NCBI RefSeq assembly: GCF_002813325.1
Contig: NZ_PHUG01000001.1
Span: 868,001 to 932,000, forward strand
Direction of reading: 5' to 3'
DNA: 64,000 nt
Source: Janthinobacterium sp. 64
GTDB taxonomy: Bacteria; Pseudomonadota; Gammaproteobacteria; Burkholderiales; Burkholderiaceae_D
In this document: positions 18,345-26,955 of the stretch, in pieces
How positions within the stretch are numbered: the first letter of the stretch is position 1
Layout: each line of letters starts with the position of its first letter
Made by a program: the position numbers and the translations under genes
Notes under the pieces: generated by a model
Databases searched by the model: none
The model's input: only the letters and a program-made list of their open reading frames with translations
Told to the model about the DNA's origin: nothing

Positions 18345-19909
18345 GTGTTCAGCTCGACCAGGTGGCCCGCTTGCCGGATGCGGCCGTCTTGCCGCATGCG
18401 CAGGGCCAGCAGCAAGCCATGCTGCTCCTGCTGCTGGCCCTGGCCGCCATCGTGCTGCTGTACCACGCCACCTTCTGGTCGATGCTGGAACTGTGGTCGC
18501 GCTCGCAAACCTTTGCGCACGGTTTCCTGATCGTGCCCATCAGCTGCTGGCTGGCCTGGCGCCAGCGCGCCCGCCTGGCCGCGCTGGCGCCTCAGCCGTC
18601 GCGGCCAGGCTTGCTGCTGCTCGGTGCGCTGGGCCTGGCCTGGCTGCTGGCCGACGCCGCCAATGTGCCCGTGGTGGAACAATATGCGGCCACGGCCATG
18701 CTGCCGGCCTGCGTGCTGGCCATCCTCGGCTGGCCGGCCGTGCGCCTGCTGGGCTTTCCCCTCGCGTATCTGTTCCTGGCCGTGCCGTTTGGCGAAGTCT
18801 TCCTCGATCCCCTGATCGACTTCACGGCTGCCTTCACGGTCACCGCGCTGCAATGGACGGGCGTACCTGTGTTTCGCGATGGCAACAATTTTTCGCTGCC
18901 TACCGGTAACTGGTCGGTGGTGGAAGCGTGCAGCGGCTTGCGCTACCTGATCGCCGCGCTGGCCCTGGGCGCCCTGTACGCCCATGTGCATTGCCACAGC
19001 ACGGGGCGGCGCCTGGCCGTCATGGCCGCCGCCCTGCTGGTGCCCATCCTCGCCAATGGCGTGCGCGCCTACCTGATCGTGATGCTGGGTCACCTGAGCA
19101 ACATGCGCCTGGCCGTGGGCGTCGACCATCTGATCTATGGCTGGCTGTTCTTCGGCCTGGTGATGCTGCTGCTGTTCTGGCTGGCCGCGCGCTGGCGCGA
19201 AGTGCCGCTGGCGCGCGCCGTGCCATCGGCCGCCCGGCCCGGCGCCAGCCTGCAGGCCGTCGTGCGCGCCAGCCTCGCTTGCCTGCTGCTGGCGGCGCTG
19301 TGGCCGGCGCTGGCCCTGGGCAGCCAGCGCGACGATGGCGCAGCGGCGCCCGCTTCCCCCGCTGTGCTGGCCTTGCCCGATCCGCCCGCCTGGCAGCGCC
19401 TGCACGATGCGGCACCGGCCTGGCAAGCGCCGTATGCGGGCTCGCCCGCGCGGTTTGCCGCCACGTATGCACCCCAGACGGGCAGCGGCGCGCCCGTGGG
19501 ACTGCAGCTGCACTGGTATGCGCGCCAGGCGCGCGATGCCGAACTGCTGACGCATCAATCGTTGCCTTACGGCCCGCGCTGGATGGCGCTGGCCCAGCGC
19601 GTGCAAGACATCCCCCTGGCCGGCGGCGCCCTGGCCGTGCGCGAAAGCGTGCTGGGGCATGGTGGCGAACGCCTGCTGGTGTGGCGCATCTACCGCCAGG
19701 GCGGCATCGTCACGGCCCGGCCCGTGCTGGTCAAGCTGCTGCTGGCGCAAGCCAAGCTGCTGGGCAGGCGCCAGGATGGCGCCGACATCCTCGTCTTTGC
19801 CGCCTACGATGAGCTGGCGCCGCCGCCGCGCGCGCGCCTGCAAGCATTCCTGCAGGCGGCGCTGCCCGTCATCGAACAACGCCTGCAGGAGCTGCCGCAT
19901 GGCCCTTGA
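18341..19909 (+). CDS. xrtA: Exosortase A fused to an EpsI-like domain
   Basis: A 522-residue protein. Residues 1 to about 300 form the polytopic exosortase, with the proposed transpeptidase residues visible: Cys in EACSGLRYL (about 197), Arg in ANGVRAYLIV (about 242) and His in GVDHLIYGW (about 263). The rest, after a further membrane helix near 310, is a periplasmic EpsI/DUF3485-type domain (LQLHWYARQARDAELL, GGERLLVWRIYRQG). It should cleave PEP-CTERM tails and attach the proteins to a surface anchor. No PEP-CTERM substrate is encoded in this window. Starts with ATGA overlap and overlaps the next gene by 11 bases. Confidence 0.94.
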   Translation: MSVQLDQVARLPDAAVLPHAQGQQQAMLLLLLALAAIVLLYHATFWSMLELWSRSQTFAHGFLIVPISCWLAWRQRARLAALAPQPSRPGLLLLGALGLAWLLADAANVPVVEQYAATAMLPACVLAILGWPAVRLLGFPLAYLFLAVPFGEVFLDPLIDFTAAFTVTALQWTGVPVFRDGNNFSLPTGNWSVVEACSGLRYLIAALALGALYAHVHCHSTGRRLAVMAAALLVPILANGVRAYLIVMLGHLSNMRLAVGVDHLIYGWLFFGLVMLLLFWLAARWREVPLARAVPSAARPGASLQAVVRASLACLLLAALWPALALGSQRDDGAAAPASPAVLALPDPPAWQRLHDAAPAWQAPYAGSPARFAATYAPQTGSGAPVGLQLHWYARQARDAELLTHQSLPYGPRWMALAQRVQDIPLAGGALAVRESVLGHGGERLLVWRIYRQGGIVTARPVLVKLLLAQAKLLGRRQDGADILVFAAYDELAPPPRARLQAFLQAALPVIEQRLQELPHGP

Positions 19910-21101
19910 CACCGATGCTGACCGCATACGCGAGGCCAACAGCGTCCCGCTGATCGTGCACGTGATCCACCAGCTCGACGTGGGCGGGCTGGAAAACGGC
20001 CTGGTGAACCTGATCAACCATCTGCCGCCGGAGCGCTACCGGCACGCCATCGTCTGCCTGAAGAACGCCACCGCGTTTCGCCAGCGCCTGACCACGCCCG
20101 GTGTCGATGTCATCAGCCTGGACAAGCGCGAGGGCAAGGACTGGCGCCACTACCTGCGCCTGTACCGCGTACTGAAACAGCTGCGCCCGGCACTGGTGCA
20201 CACGCGCAACCTGGGCTGCCTCGAAGCGCAACTGCTGGCCTGCCTGGCCGGCGTGCGCCTGCGCGTGCATGGCGAACACGGGCGCGACATGAGCGACTTG
20301 CACGGCACCCGCCGCAAATACCGGCTGCTGCGCAAATGCATGCTGCCGCTGGTGCAGCACTTCATCGCCGTCAGCGCCGACCTGGGGCAATGGCTGGTGG
20401 ACAGCATCGGCGCGGCGCCCGCCCAGGTATCGCACATCGGCAATGGCGTCGACAGCGTGCAGTTTCACCCGCGCCTGGGGCCGCCGGCCGCCGTCGGGCC
20501 GCCCGGCTTCCTGTGCAACGGCGCCTTCGTCATCGGCAGCGTGGGCCGCATGGCCGCCGTCAAGGACCATGCCTCGCTGGTGCAGGCGTTTTTGCTGTTG
20601 CTGGCGCAGCCGGGTGCCCGCGCGCGCCTGCGCCTGATCATCGTCGGCGACGGGCCGTGCCGCCAGGCTTGCCTGGAGCTGCTGCAGCAAGCGGGCGTGG
20701 CCCATCTGGCCTGGCTGCCCGGCGCGCGCGACGACGTGGCGCAGCTGCTGCGCGCGATGGACCTGTTCGTGCTGCCGTCCTTGGCCGAAGGCAGCTCGAA
20801 CACCATCCTCGAAGCGATGGCGACGGGGCTGCCCATCGTCGCCACGCAGGTGGGCGGCAATGCGGAACTGGTGCAGTCGGGCTGGAGCGGCACCCTGGTG
20901 CCGCCCGGTTCTGCCGAAATGCTGGCCGACGCCATGCTCGACTACTACAGCATGCCCGAACTGGGCCCGCGCCACGGCGCGCGCGGGCGGCGCCAGGTGC
21001 TGGCCGAGCACAGCCTGCCCGCCATGGCCGGCGCCTACCTGGCCGTGTACGACCGCCTGACGGGCGCGCGCCAGCCCTCTCCCCTGTCCACTTATCCCTG
21101 A
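19899..21101 (+). CDS. PEP-CTERM/XrtA system glycosyltransferase (TIGR03088 type)
   Basis: A 400-residue GT4 glycosyltransferase. The N-terminal VIHQLDVGGLENGLVNLINHLP is characteristic. It continues with VHTRNLGCLEAQL, VHGEHGRD, IGNGVDSVQF and the donor-site ExxxxxE region SLAEGSSNTILEAMATGLPIVAT. The frame is open further upstream to 19659, but CAGGAG at 19886-19891 and the family N-terminus place the start at ATG 19899. It overlaps the exosortase gene by 11 bases, so expression is coupled. Confidence 0.93.
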   Translation: MALDTDADRIREANSVPLIVHVIHQLDVGGLENGLVNLINHLPPERYRHAIVCLKNATAFRQRLTTPGVDVISLDKREGKDWRHYLRLYRVLKQLRPALVHTRNLGCLEAQLLACLAGVRLRVHGEHGRDMSDLHGTRRKYRLLRKCMLPLVQHFIAVSADLGQWLVDSIGAAPAQVSHIGNGVDSVQFHPRLGPPAAVGPPGFLCNGAFVIGSVGRMAAVKDHASLVQAFLLLLAQPGARARLRLIIVGDGPCRQACLELLQQAGVAHLAWLPGARDDVAQLLRAMDLFVLPSLAEGSSNTILEAMATGLPIVATQVGGNAELVQSGWSGTLVPPGSAEMLADAMLDYYSMPELGPRHGARGRRQVLAEHSLPAMAGAYLAVYDRLTGARQPSPLSTYP

Positions 21102-21111
21102 AAGGCCTCCC

Positions 21112-23064
21112 ATGTGCGGCATCAGCGGCATCTTTGATTTGCAGGGCCAGCGCGACATCGACGTGCTGCTGCTGGCGCGCATGAACCACAGCCTGCACCA
21201 CCGGGGGCCGGACGAAGGGGGCTTGCACCGCGAGCCGGGCCTCGGCCTGGCGCACCGGCGATTGTCCGTGATCGACCTGGCCAGCGGCCAGCAGCCGCTG
21301 TTCAACGCCGACCGCAGCATCGCCATCGTCTTCAATGGCGAAATCTACAATTACCGCAGCCTGATGGCCGAACTGCGCCAGTTCGGCCATCGCTTCCGCA
21401 CCAGCAGCGACACGGAAGTCATCGTCCACGCCTGGGAACAGTGGGGAGAACAATGCGTGCAGCGCCTGCGCGGCATGTTCGCCTTCGCCCTGTGGGACCG
21501 CCGGCGCCACCTGCTGTTCCTGGCCCGCGACCGCCTGGGCGTCAAACCCCTGTATTACGGCGAGGCGCAGGATGGCACCGTGCTGTTCGGCTCCGAACTC
21601 AAAGCCCTGCTTGCGCATCCGGCCATGCCGCGCGTGCTCGATCCGCTGGCCGTGGAAGAGTATTTCGCCTACGGCTACGTGCCCGAGCCGCGCAGCATCT
21701 TCCAGCACGCGCGCAAGCTGCCGCCCGGGCATACCCTGTCGATACGTGCGGGCCAGCCGCTGCCCGCGCCGCAAGCGTACTGGGACATCCCCTTTACGCC
21801 CAATCCCCCCGCCAGCGAAGCGCAGGCGGCCGACGAACTGCTGGCGCGCCTGCGCGAAGCGGTGCGCATCCGCATGGTGGCCGAAGTGCCGCTCGGCGCC
21901 TTTCTGTCCGGCGGCGTCGATTCGAGCGCCGTCGTGGCGCTGATGGCCGGGGCCAGTACCACGCCAGTCAATACCTGCTCCATCTCGTTCGGCGACCCGG
22001 CGTACAACGAAACGCGCTACGCCGACCTCGTGGCGCGCCGCTACGCCACGGCGCACCACGCGCGCCAGGTCGGGCAAGACGACTTCGAACTGATCGACCT
22101 GCTGGCCAATTTGTACGACGAGCCGTTCGCCGACAGTTCCGCCATGCCCACCTACCGCGTGTGCCAGCTGGCGCGCCAGCGGGTCACGGTGGCCCTGTCG
22201 GGCGACGGCGGCGATGAAAGCCTGGCCGGCTACCGGCGCTACCGCCTGCACACGCGCGAAGAAAAAGTACGCAAGGCGATGGACCCCTTGCTGCCGGCCG
22301 GCTTGCGCCAGTCGCTGTTCGGCACTCTGGGGCGGCTGTATCCGAAGGCCGACTGGGCGCCGCGCTTCCTGCGCGCCAAGACCACCTTCGAAGGCCTGGC
22401 GCGCGACACGACGGATGCGTATTTTCACGGCGTCAGCCTGCTGGGCGACGCCATGCGCGCACGTTTGTTCAGCCCCGAACTGCGGCGCAGCCTGCACGGC
22501 TACCGCGCCGTCGAAGTGCTGCGCCGCCACGCGCTGGCCAGCCCCGCGCAAGATCCGCTGTCGCAGGTGCAGTATCTGGACCTGAAAACCTATCTGCCTG
22601 GCGACATCCTCACGAAAGTCGACCGGGCCAGCATGGCGCATGCGCTGGAAGTGCGCTCGCCCCTGCTCGACCATGAGCTGGTGGCGTGGATGTCCGGCCT
22701 GCCGCCGCACTTCAAGCTGCGGCGCGGCGAAGGCAAGTATTTGCTGAAAAAAGCCCTGCGCCCGCTGCTGCCCGACACCCTGCTGTACCGCCAGAAGATG
22801 GGCTTTTCGGTGCCGCTGGCCGACTGGCTGCGCGGCCCGCTGCGCCAGCGCCTGCAACAGCGCCTGCTCGGCCCCACCCTGGCGCAATGCGGCCTGTTCG
22901 ACATGGACTACGTGCGCCTGCTGCTCGACCAGCATGCCAGCGGGCGGCGCGACTACAGCGCGCCCCTGTGGGCGCTGCTGATGTTCGAGGCCTTTTTGCG
23001 GCAGGTGCTGCCCGTCGATGGCCGCCTGGCGCCGGCGCCCGCGCCAGCCATGGCCATGGAGTAG
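21112..23064 (+). CDS. XrtA/PEP-CTERM system amidotransferase (asparagine-synthase-like)
   Basis: A 650-residue class II glutamine amidotransferase. The nucleophile Cys2 is present (MCGISGIF), with HHRGPDEGG, AHRRLSVIDL and FNGEIYNY in the glutaminase half. The synthetase half has the ATP-pyrophosphatase motif LSGGVDSSAVVALM (about 265) and LSGDGGDESLAGYRRYR. Length and order match the AsnB-like enzymes of exopolysaccharide loci (TIGR03108 type). The expected job is amidation of a uronic acid or other carboxyl group in the polymer or its precursor, which fits the TviB-type uronate synthesis at the left end. Confidence 0.93.
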   Translation: MCGISGIFDLQGQRDIDVLLLARMNHSLHHRGPDEGGLHREPGLGLAHRRLSVIDLASGQQPLFNADRSIAIVFNGEIYNYRSLMAELRQFGHRFRTSSDTEVIVHAWEQWGEQCVQRLRGMFAFALWDRRRHLLFLARDRLGVKPLYYGEAQDGTVLFGSELKALLAHPAMPRVLDPLAVEEYFAYGYVPEPRSIFQHARKLPPGHTLSIRAGQPLPAPQAYWDIPFTPNPPASEAQAADELLARLREAVRIRMVAEVPLGAFLSGGVDSSAVVALMAGASTTPVNTCSISFGDPAYNETRYADLVARRYATAHHARQVGQDDFELIDLLANLYDEPFADSSAMPTYRVCQLARQRVTVALSGDGGDESLAGYRRYRLHTREEKVRKAMDPLLPAGLRQSLFGTLGRLYPKADWAPRFLRAKTTFEGLARDTTDAYFHGVSLLGDAMRARLFSPELRRSLHGYRAVEVLRRHALASPAQDPLSQVQYLDLKTYLPGDILTKVDRASMAHALEVRSPLLDHELVAWMSGLPPHFKLRRGEGKYLLKKALRPLLPDTLLYRQKMGFSVPLADWLRGPLRQRLQQRLLGPTLAQCGLFDMDYVRLLLDQHASGRRDYSAPLWALLMFEAFLRQVLPVDGRLAPAPAPAMAME

Positions 23065-23068
23065 ATCC

Positions 23069-24298
23069 ATGCGCATCCTGCACATCCTCGACCACTCGCT
23101 GCCCCTGCACAGCGGCTACACGTTTCGCACGCTGGCCATCCTGCGCCAGCAGCGGATGCTGGGCTGGCACACGACGCAACTCACCAGTGCCAAGCAGGGG
23201 CCGTCCGACAGCGCGCAGCAGCTGGTCGACGGCTGGCATTTCTACCGCACGGCGCCGAATGCACGCTGGTGGGCGCGCCTGCCCGTGCTGCGGCAAGTGG
23301 CCGTCATCATCGGCCTGGCCGTACGCCTGCGCCAGCTGGCGCAACGTCTCAAGCCCGACATCCTGCATGCGCATTCGCCCGCCCTGAATGCCATCGCCGC
23401 CCTCAATGCGGGCCGCGCGCTGGGCATCCCCGTCGTCTATGAAGTGCGCGCCTTCTGGGAAGACGCGGCCGCCGACCATGGCAGCAGCCGGCCCGGCGGC
23501 TTGCGCTACCGGCTCACGCAGGCGCTGGAAACCTATGCGCTGCGCCGCGCCGACGCCGTCACCACCATCTGCGACGGTTTGCGCCGCGAGCTGTGCGCGC
23601 GCGGCGTGCCCGCGCATAAAATCACGGTGATCCCGAACGCCGTCGATGCGGGCGCCTTTTGCGTCACGGCGCCCGGCGACCTGTGGCTGGCGCATAAACT
23701 GGGCCTGCATGGTCACCTGGTTATCGGCTTCATCGGCTCGTTCTATGCCTACGAGGGACTGGCCCTGCTGCTGCGCGCCATGCCGCGCCTGCTGGCGGCG
23801 CAGCCGGCATTGCGGCTGCTGCTGGCCGGCGGCGGGCCGCAGGACGCGGCGCTGCGCGCGCTGGCGGCGCAACTGGGCCTGGAACACGCCGTGGTCTTCG
23901 CGGGCAGGGTGCCGCATGCGCAGGTGGCCGCGTATTATCAGCTGGTCGACATCTGCGTGTATCCGCGCCTGCCCATGCGCCTGACGGAGCTGGTGACGCC
24001 CTTGAAACCGCTGGAGGCGATGGCGCAGGGCCGCCTCGTGGTGGCGTCCGACGTGGGCGGCCACCGCGAACTGGTCGAACATGGCAAGACGGGCATGCTG
24101 TTTCGCGCCGGTGACGCCGAGGCGCTGGCACAGGCGGTATTGAACCTGCTGCTGGCGCCCGACAGCTGGCCGGCGCTGCGGCGCCAGGCGCGCGCGTTTG
24201 TCGAGACGGAGCGCAACTGGGGCGCCAGCGTGGGCCGCTATGCGCCCGTGTATGCGCGCGTGGCCGCGGCGCGCAGGCCGGCGGGAGGCGCGCCATGA
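23069..24298 (+). CDS. PEP-CTERM/XrtA system glycosyltransferase (TIGR04063 type)
   Basis: A 409-residue GT4 glycosyltransferase that begins ILHILDHSLPLHSGYTFRT, the hallmark of this exosortase-linked family. It continues with HAHSPALNAIAAL, VYEVRAFWEDAA, IPNAVDA, IGFIGSFYAYEGL and the donor site RLPMRLTELVTPLKPLEAMAQGRLVVASDVGGHRELV. It starts 4 bases after the amidotransferase stop and overlaps the next gene by 4 bases. It should add another sugar of the repeat unit. Confidence 0.92.
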   Translation: MRILHILDHSLPLHSGYTFRTLAILRQQRMLGWHTTQLTSAKQGPSDSAQQLVDGWHFYRTAPNARWWARLPVLRQVAVIIGLAVRLRQLAQRLKPDILHAHSPALNAIAALNAGRALGIPVVYEVRAFWEDAAADHGSSRPGGLRYRLTQALETYALRRADAVTTICDGLRRELCARGVPAHKITVIPNAVDAGAFCVTAPGDLWLAHKLGLHGHLVIGFIGSFYAYEGLALLLRAMPRLLAAQPALRLLLAGGGPQDAALRALAAQLGLEHAVVFAGRVPHAQVAAYYQLVDICVYPRLPMRLTELVTPLKPLEAMAQGRLVVASDVGGHRELVEHGKTGMLFRAGDAEALAQAVLNLLLAPDSWPALRRQARAFVETERNWGASVGRYAPVYARVAAARRPAGGAP

Positions 24299-26730
24299 TC
24301 TTCACGGGCTTGCGCATCGCGCTGGTCGGCCCGCTGCCGCCGCCGGCCGGCGGCATGGCGAACCAGACGGCGCAACTGGCGCGCAAGCTGCGCGAGGACG
24401 GCGCGCAAGTGCAGCTGCTGGCCGTCAACGGCCCCGTGCTGCCGCCCTGGCTGGCGCGCATCCGCTACCTGCGCGCGGCGCTGCGGCTGCCCGTGCACTT
24501 GTGGCGCCTGTGGCGCACGGCCAATACGGTGGACCTGTTCCACATCATGGCCAATTCCGGCTGGTCCTGGCATCTGTACGCGGCGCCGGCATTGTGGATC
24601 GCCAGCCTGAAAGGCAAGCCGGCCCTGCTCAACTACCGGGGCGGCGAAGCGGCCGCTTTTTTTGCCCGGTCGCCGCGCCTGGTGGCATTGAGCCTGCGCC
24701 ACGCCAGCGCCATCGTCGTGCCCTCGGCCTACCTGGCCGGCATTTTTGAACAATATGGCCATACGGCCCACATCGTGCCGAACGTGGTGGACTTGCAGCG
24801 TTTTACACGGGCTGCGCCGCGTGCGACTGGCGATGCTGGCCCGTGCATCCTCGTGGCGCGCCACCTGGAACCGCTGTACGACAATGCCAGCGCCGTGCGC
24901 GCCTTTGCCATCGTGCGCGAGGCTTTTCCTGCGGCGCGCCTGGTGCTGGCCGGCGGCGGACCGCAGCGCGCGGCGCTGGCGCGCCTGGCCAGGTCGCTCG
25001 GCGTGACCGACGCCGTGCGCTTCGCCGGCCCCGTCGACAATGCCGCCATGCCGGCCCTGTACCAGGCCAGCGACATCGTCCTCAATCCCAGCCTGGCCGA
25101 CAACATGCCCAATTCCGTGCTCGAAGCGCTGGCCTGCGGCGTGCCCGTCGTCAGCACCAACGTGGGCGGCATCCCGGCCCTGCTGCAGGACGGCGTGACG
25201 GCGCTGCTGGTGCCGCCCGGCGATCCGGCCGCCATGGCGCAGGCCATCCTGGCCCTGCTGCGCGACCCGACCCGCGCGCAAACGCTGGCAGACGCGGGCC
25301 TGGCGCACGCCGCCACCTTCGGCTGGCCCGACGTCGCGCCCAGGCTGGCCGCCCACTACCTCCGCATCCGCGCCGCGCCGCGCCCCGGCGCCTACACGCG
25401 CTGCGTGGCCCGCTGGCTGTTTCCCCTGCATGAATGGCTCAAGGGCCACCACAGCGCGCGCCTGCTGCGCCGGATGGAACGCTCGCAGTGGTGGAGCGCG
25501 CAGCAGCTGCAGGAATGGCAGCTGGCGCGCCTGCGCGCACTGCTGCGCCACGCGGGCGATCACGTGCCCTACTACCGCGCGCTGTTTTCCCGCAGCGGTT
25601 TCGACCCCGAGCAAGTCAGGCAACTGGCCGATTTATCGCGCCTGCCGCTGCTGAGGAAGCGCGACATCGCTAGCGCGCGCGACAGCTTCAAGTCGGCCCG
25701 CGCCGTGGGCCTGCGCCCGTTCGCCACGGGCGGCTCCAGCGGCGAGCCGCTGCAGTTTTTCCTGGGGCGGCGCAGGGTCAGCCACGACATCGCCGCCAAG
25801 TGGCGCGCCACGCGCTGGTGGGGCGTCGATATCGGCGACCGCGAAGCCGTCTTGTGGGGTTCGCCCATCGAGCTGCAGGCGCAAGACCGCCTGCGCCGCC
25901 TGCGCGATGCGCTGCTGCGCACCACCCTGCTGCCCGCGTTTGCCATGTCGCCCGCGCGCCTCGATGGCTACGTGCAGCTACTGCGCCGCTGGCGCCCGCG
26001 CATGCTGTTCGGCTACCCGTCGGCCCTGTGCCGCATCGCCAGCCACGCCGGCGCGCGCGACTTGCCGCTCGACGGCCTGGGCGTGAAAGTGGCGTTCGTC
26101 ACGGCCGAGCGCCTGTACGACGAGCAGCGCGCGCAGATCGCCGCCGCCTTCGGCTGCCCCGTGGCCAACGGCTACGGCGGGCGCGACGCGGGTTTCATCG
26201 CCCACGAATGCCCGAACGGCGGCATGCACATCACGGCCGAAGACATCATCGTGGAAATTGTCGATGGCCAGGGCCAGCCGCTGCCCTTTGGTGCCACGGG
26301 CGAGATCGTCGTCACCCATCTGGCCACGCAGGACTACCCCTTCATTCGCTACGCCACGGGCGACGTGGGCGCGCTGGGCACGCAGCCTTGCGCCTGCGGA
26401 CGCGGTTTGCCCCTGCTGCACAAGATCGAAGGGCGCAGCACGGATTTCCTCACGGCCGTCGACGGCACCGTCATGCACGGCCTGGCCCTCGTCTACATCG
26501 TGCGCGAACTGCCGCAGGTGCGCAGTTTTAAGATCATCCAGGAAAGCCTGCTGCGCACGCGCGTGCTGCTCGTCTGCGTGGCGCGCCTCGATGACGCCAC
26601 GCGCAGCGCCATCGTGACCGGTTTTCAGGCACGGCTGGGTGCGCAGGTGGACATCGCCATCGAAGAAGTCGACGAGATCGCGGCGGAAGCGTCGGGCAAG
26701 TACCGCTATGTGGTGAGCGAGGTGGCGTAG
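24295..26730 (+). CDS. Fusion: GT4 glycosyltransferase + CapK/phenylacetate-CoA-ligase-like domain
   Basis: An 811-residue two-domain protein. Residues 1 to about 370 are a GT4 glycosyltransferase (ALVGPLPPPAGGMANQ, IVPNVVDLQRF, SLADNMPNSVLEALACGVPVVST). From about 375 the chain turns into an adenylate-forming CapK/PaaK-like domain: QLARLRALLRHAGDHVPYYRALF, the phosphate loop FATGGSSGEPLQF near 476, NGYGGRDAGFIAHEC, GEIVVTHL, and RYATGDVGAL followed by EGRSTDF. In comparable loci these are usually two genes. The ligase-like part may adenylate an acyl or amino acid used to decorate the polymer. No frameshift is seen at the junction. It is the last gene of the operon. Confidence 0.88.
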   Translation: MIFTGLRIALVGPLPPPAGGMANQTAQLARKLREDGAQVQLLAVNGPVLPPWLARIRYLRAALRLPVHLWRLWRTANTVDLFHIMANSGWSWHLYAAPALWIASLKGKPALLNYRGGEAAAFFARSPRLVALSLRHASAIVVPSAYLAGIFEQYGHTAHIVPNVVDLQRFTRAAPRATGDAGPCILVARHLEPLYDNASAVRAFAIVREAFPAARLVLAGGGPQRAALARLARSLGVTDAVRFAGPVDNAAMPALYQASDIVLNPSLADNMPNSVLEALACGVPVVSTNVGGIPALLQDGVTALLVPPGDPAAMAQAILALLRDPTRAQTLADAGLAHAATFGWPDVAPRLAAHYLRIRAAPRPGAYTRCVARWLFPLHEWLKGHHSARLLRRMERSQWWSAQQLQEWQLARLRALLRHAGDHVPYYRALFSRSGFDPEQVRQLADLSRLPLLRKRDIASARDSFKSARAVGLRPFATGGSSGEPLQFFLGRRRVSHDIAAKWRATRWWGVDIGDREAVLWGSPIELQAQDRLRRLRDALLRTTLLPAFAMSPARLDGYVQLLRRWRPRMLFGYPSALCRIASHAGARDLPLDGLGVKVAFVTAERLYDEQRAQIAAAFGCPVANGYGGRDAGFIAHECPNGGMHITAEDIIVEIVDGQGQPLPFGATGEIVVTHLATQDYPFIRYATGDVGALGTQPCACGRGLPLLHKIEGRSTDFLTAVDGTVMHGLALVYIVRELPQVRSFKIIQESLLRTRVLLVCVARLDDATRSAIVTGFQARLGAQVDIAIEEVDEIAAEASGKYRYVVSEVA

Positions 26731-26827
26731 GCGCACGCCACGGATCGTGGATAGCAAGCCGGTCTGGCTGGAGATTCTCGCACGCACGTCGCTGCTCTGG
26801 AAGTTTTAGGCACCGTGCGCTCACACA

Positions 26828-26841
26828 TTGATGTAGATCAA
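26828..26841. promoter_or_regulatory. FNR/Anr-type box upstream of adhP
   Basis: TTGAT-GTAG-ATCAA matches the FNR/Anr consensus perfectly. A TATGAT -10-like element at 26869-26874 would place transcription start near 26881, leaving the box centred at about -46; a slightly earlier start would give the canonical -41.5. It is about 120 bases upstream of the alcohol dehydrogenase start and predicts oxygen-limited activation. Confidence 0.65.
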
Positions 26842-26955
26842 TCAATTTTCGTATCGCATGCAGCAGAATATGATCATTCGCAAGTGTCGGTTGACCAGAC
26901 TATGGCATAGCGCTGGCGCCCTGCACTACGCATGACCAACCTCATAAGGAATAAC

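Noticed and set aside
20638..23085. An 815-codon minus-strand open frame opposite the amidotransferase
   Set aside because: Shadow of the asparagine-synthase-like gene, which has an intact Cys2 and ATP motif.
26738..26750. Small hairpin CCACG-GAT-CGTGG after the long exopolysaccharide operon
   Set aside because: Only a 5-bp stem with no T-run; too weak to call a terminator.
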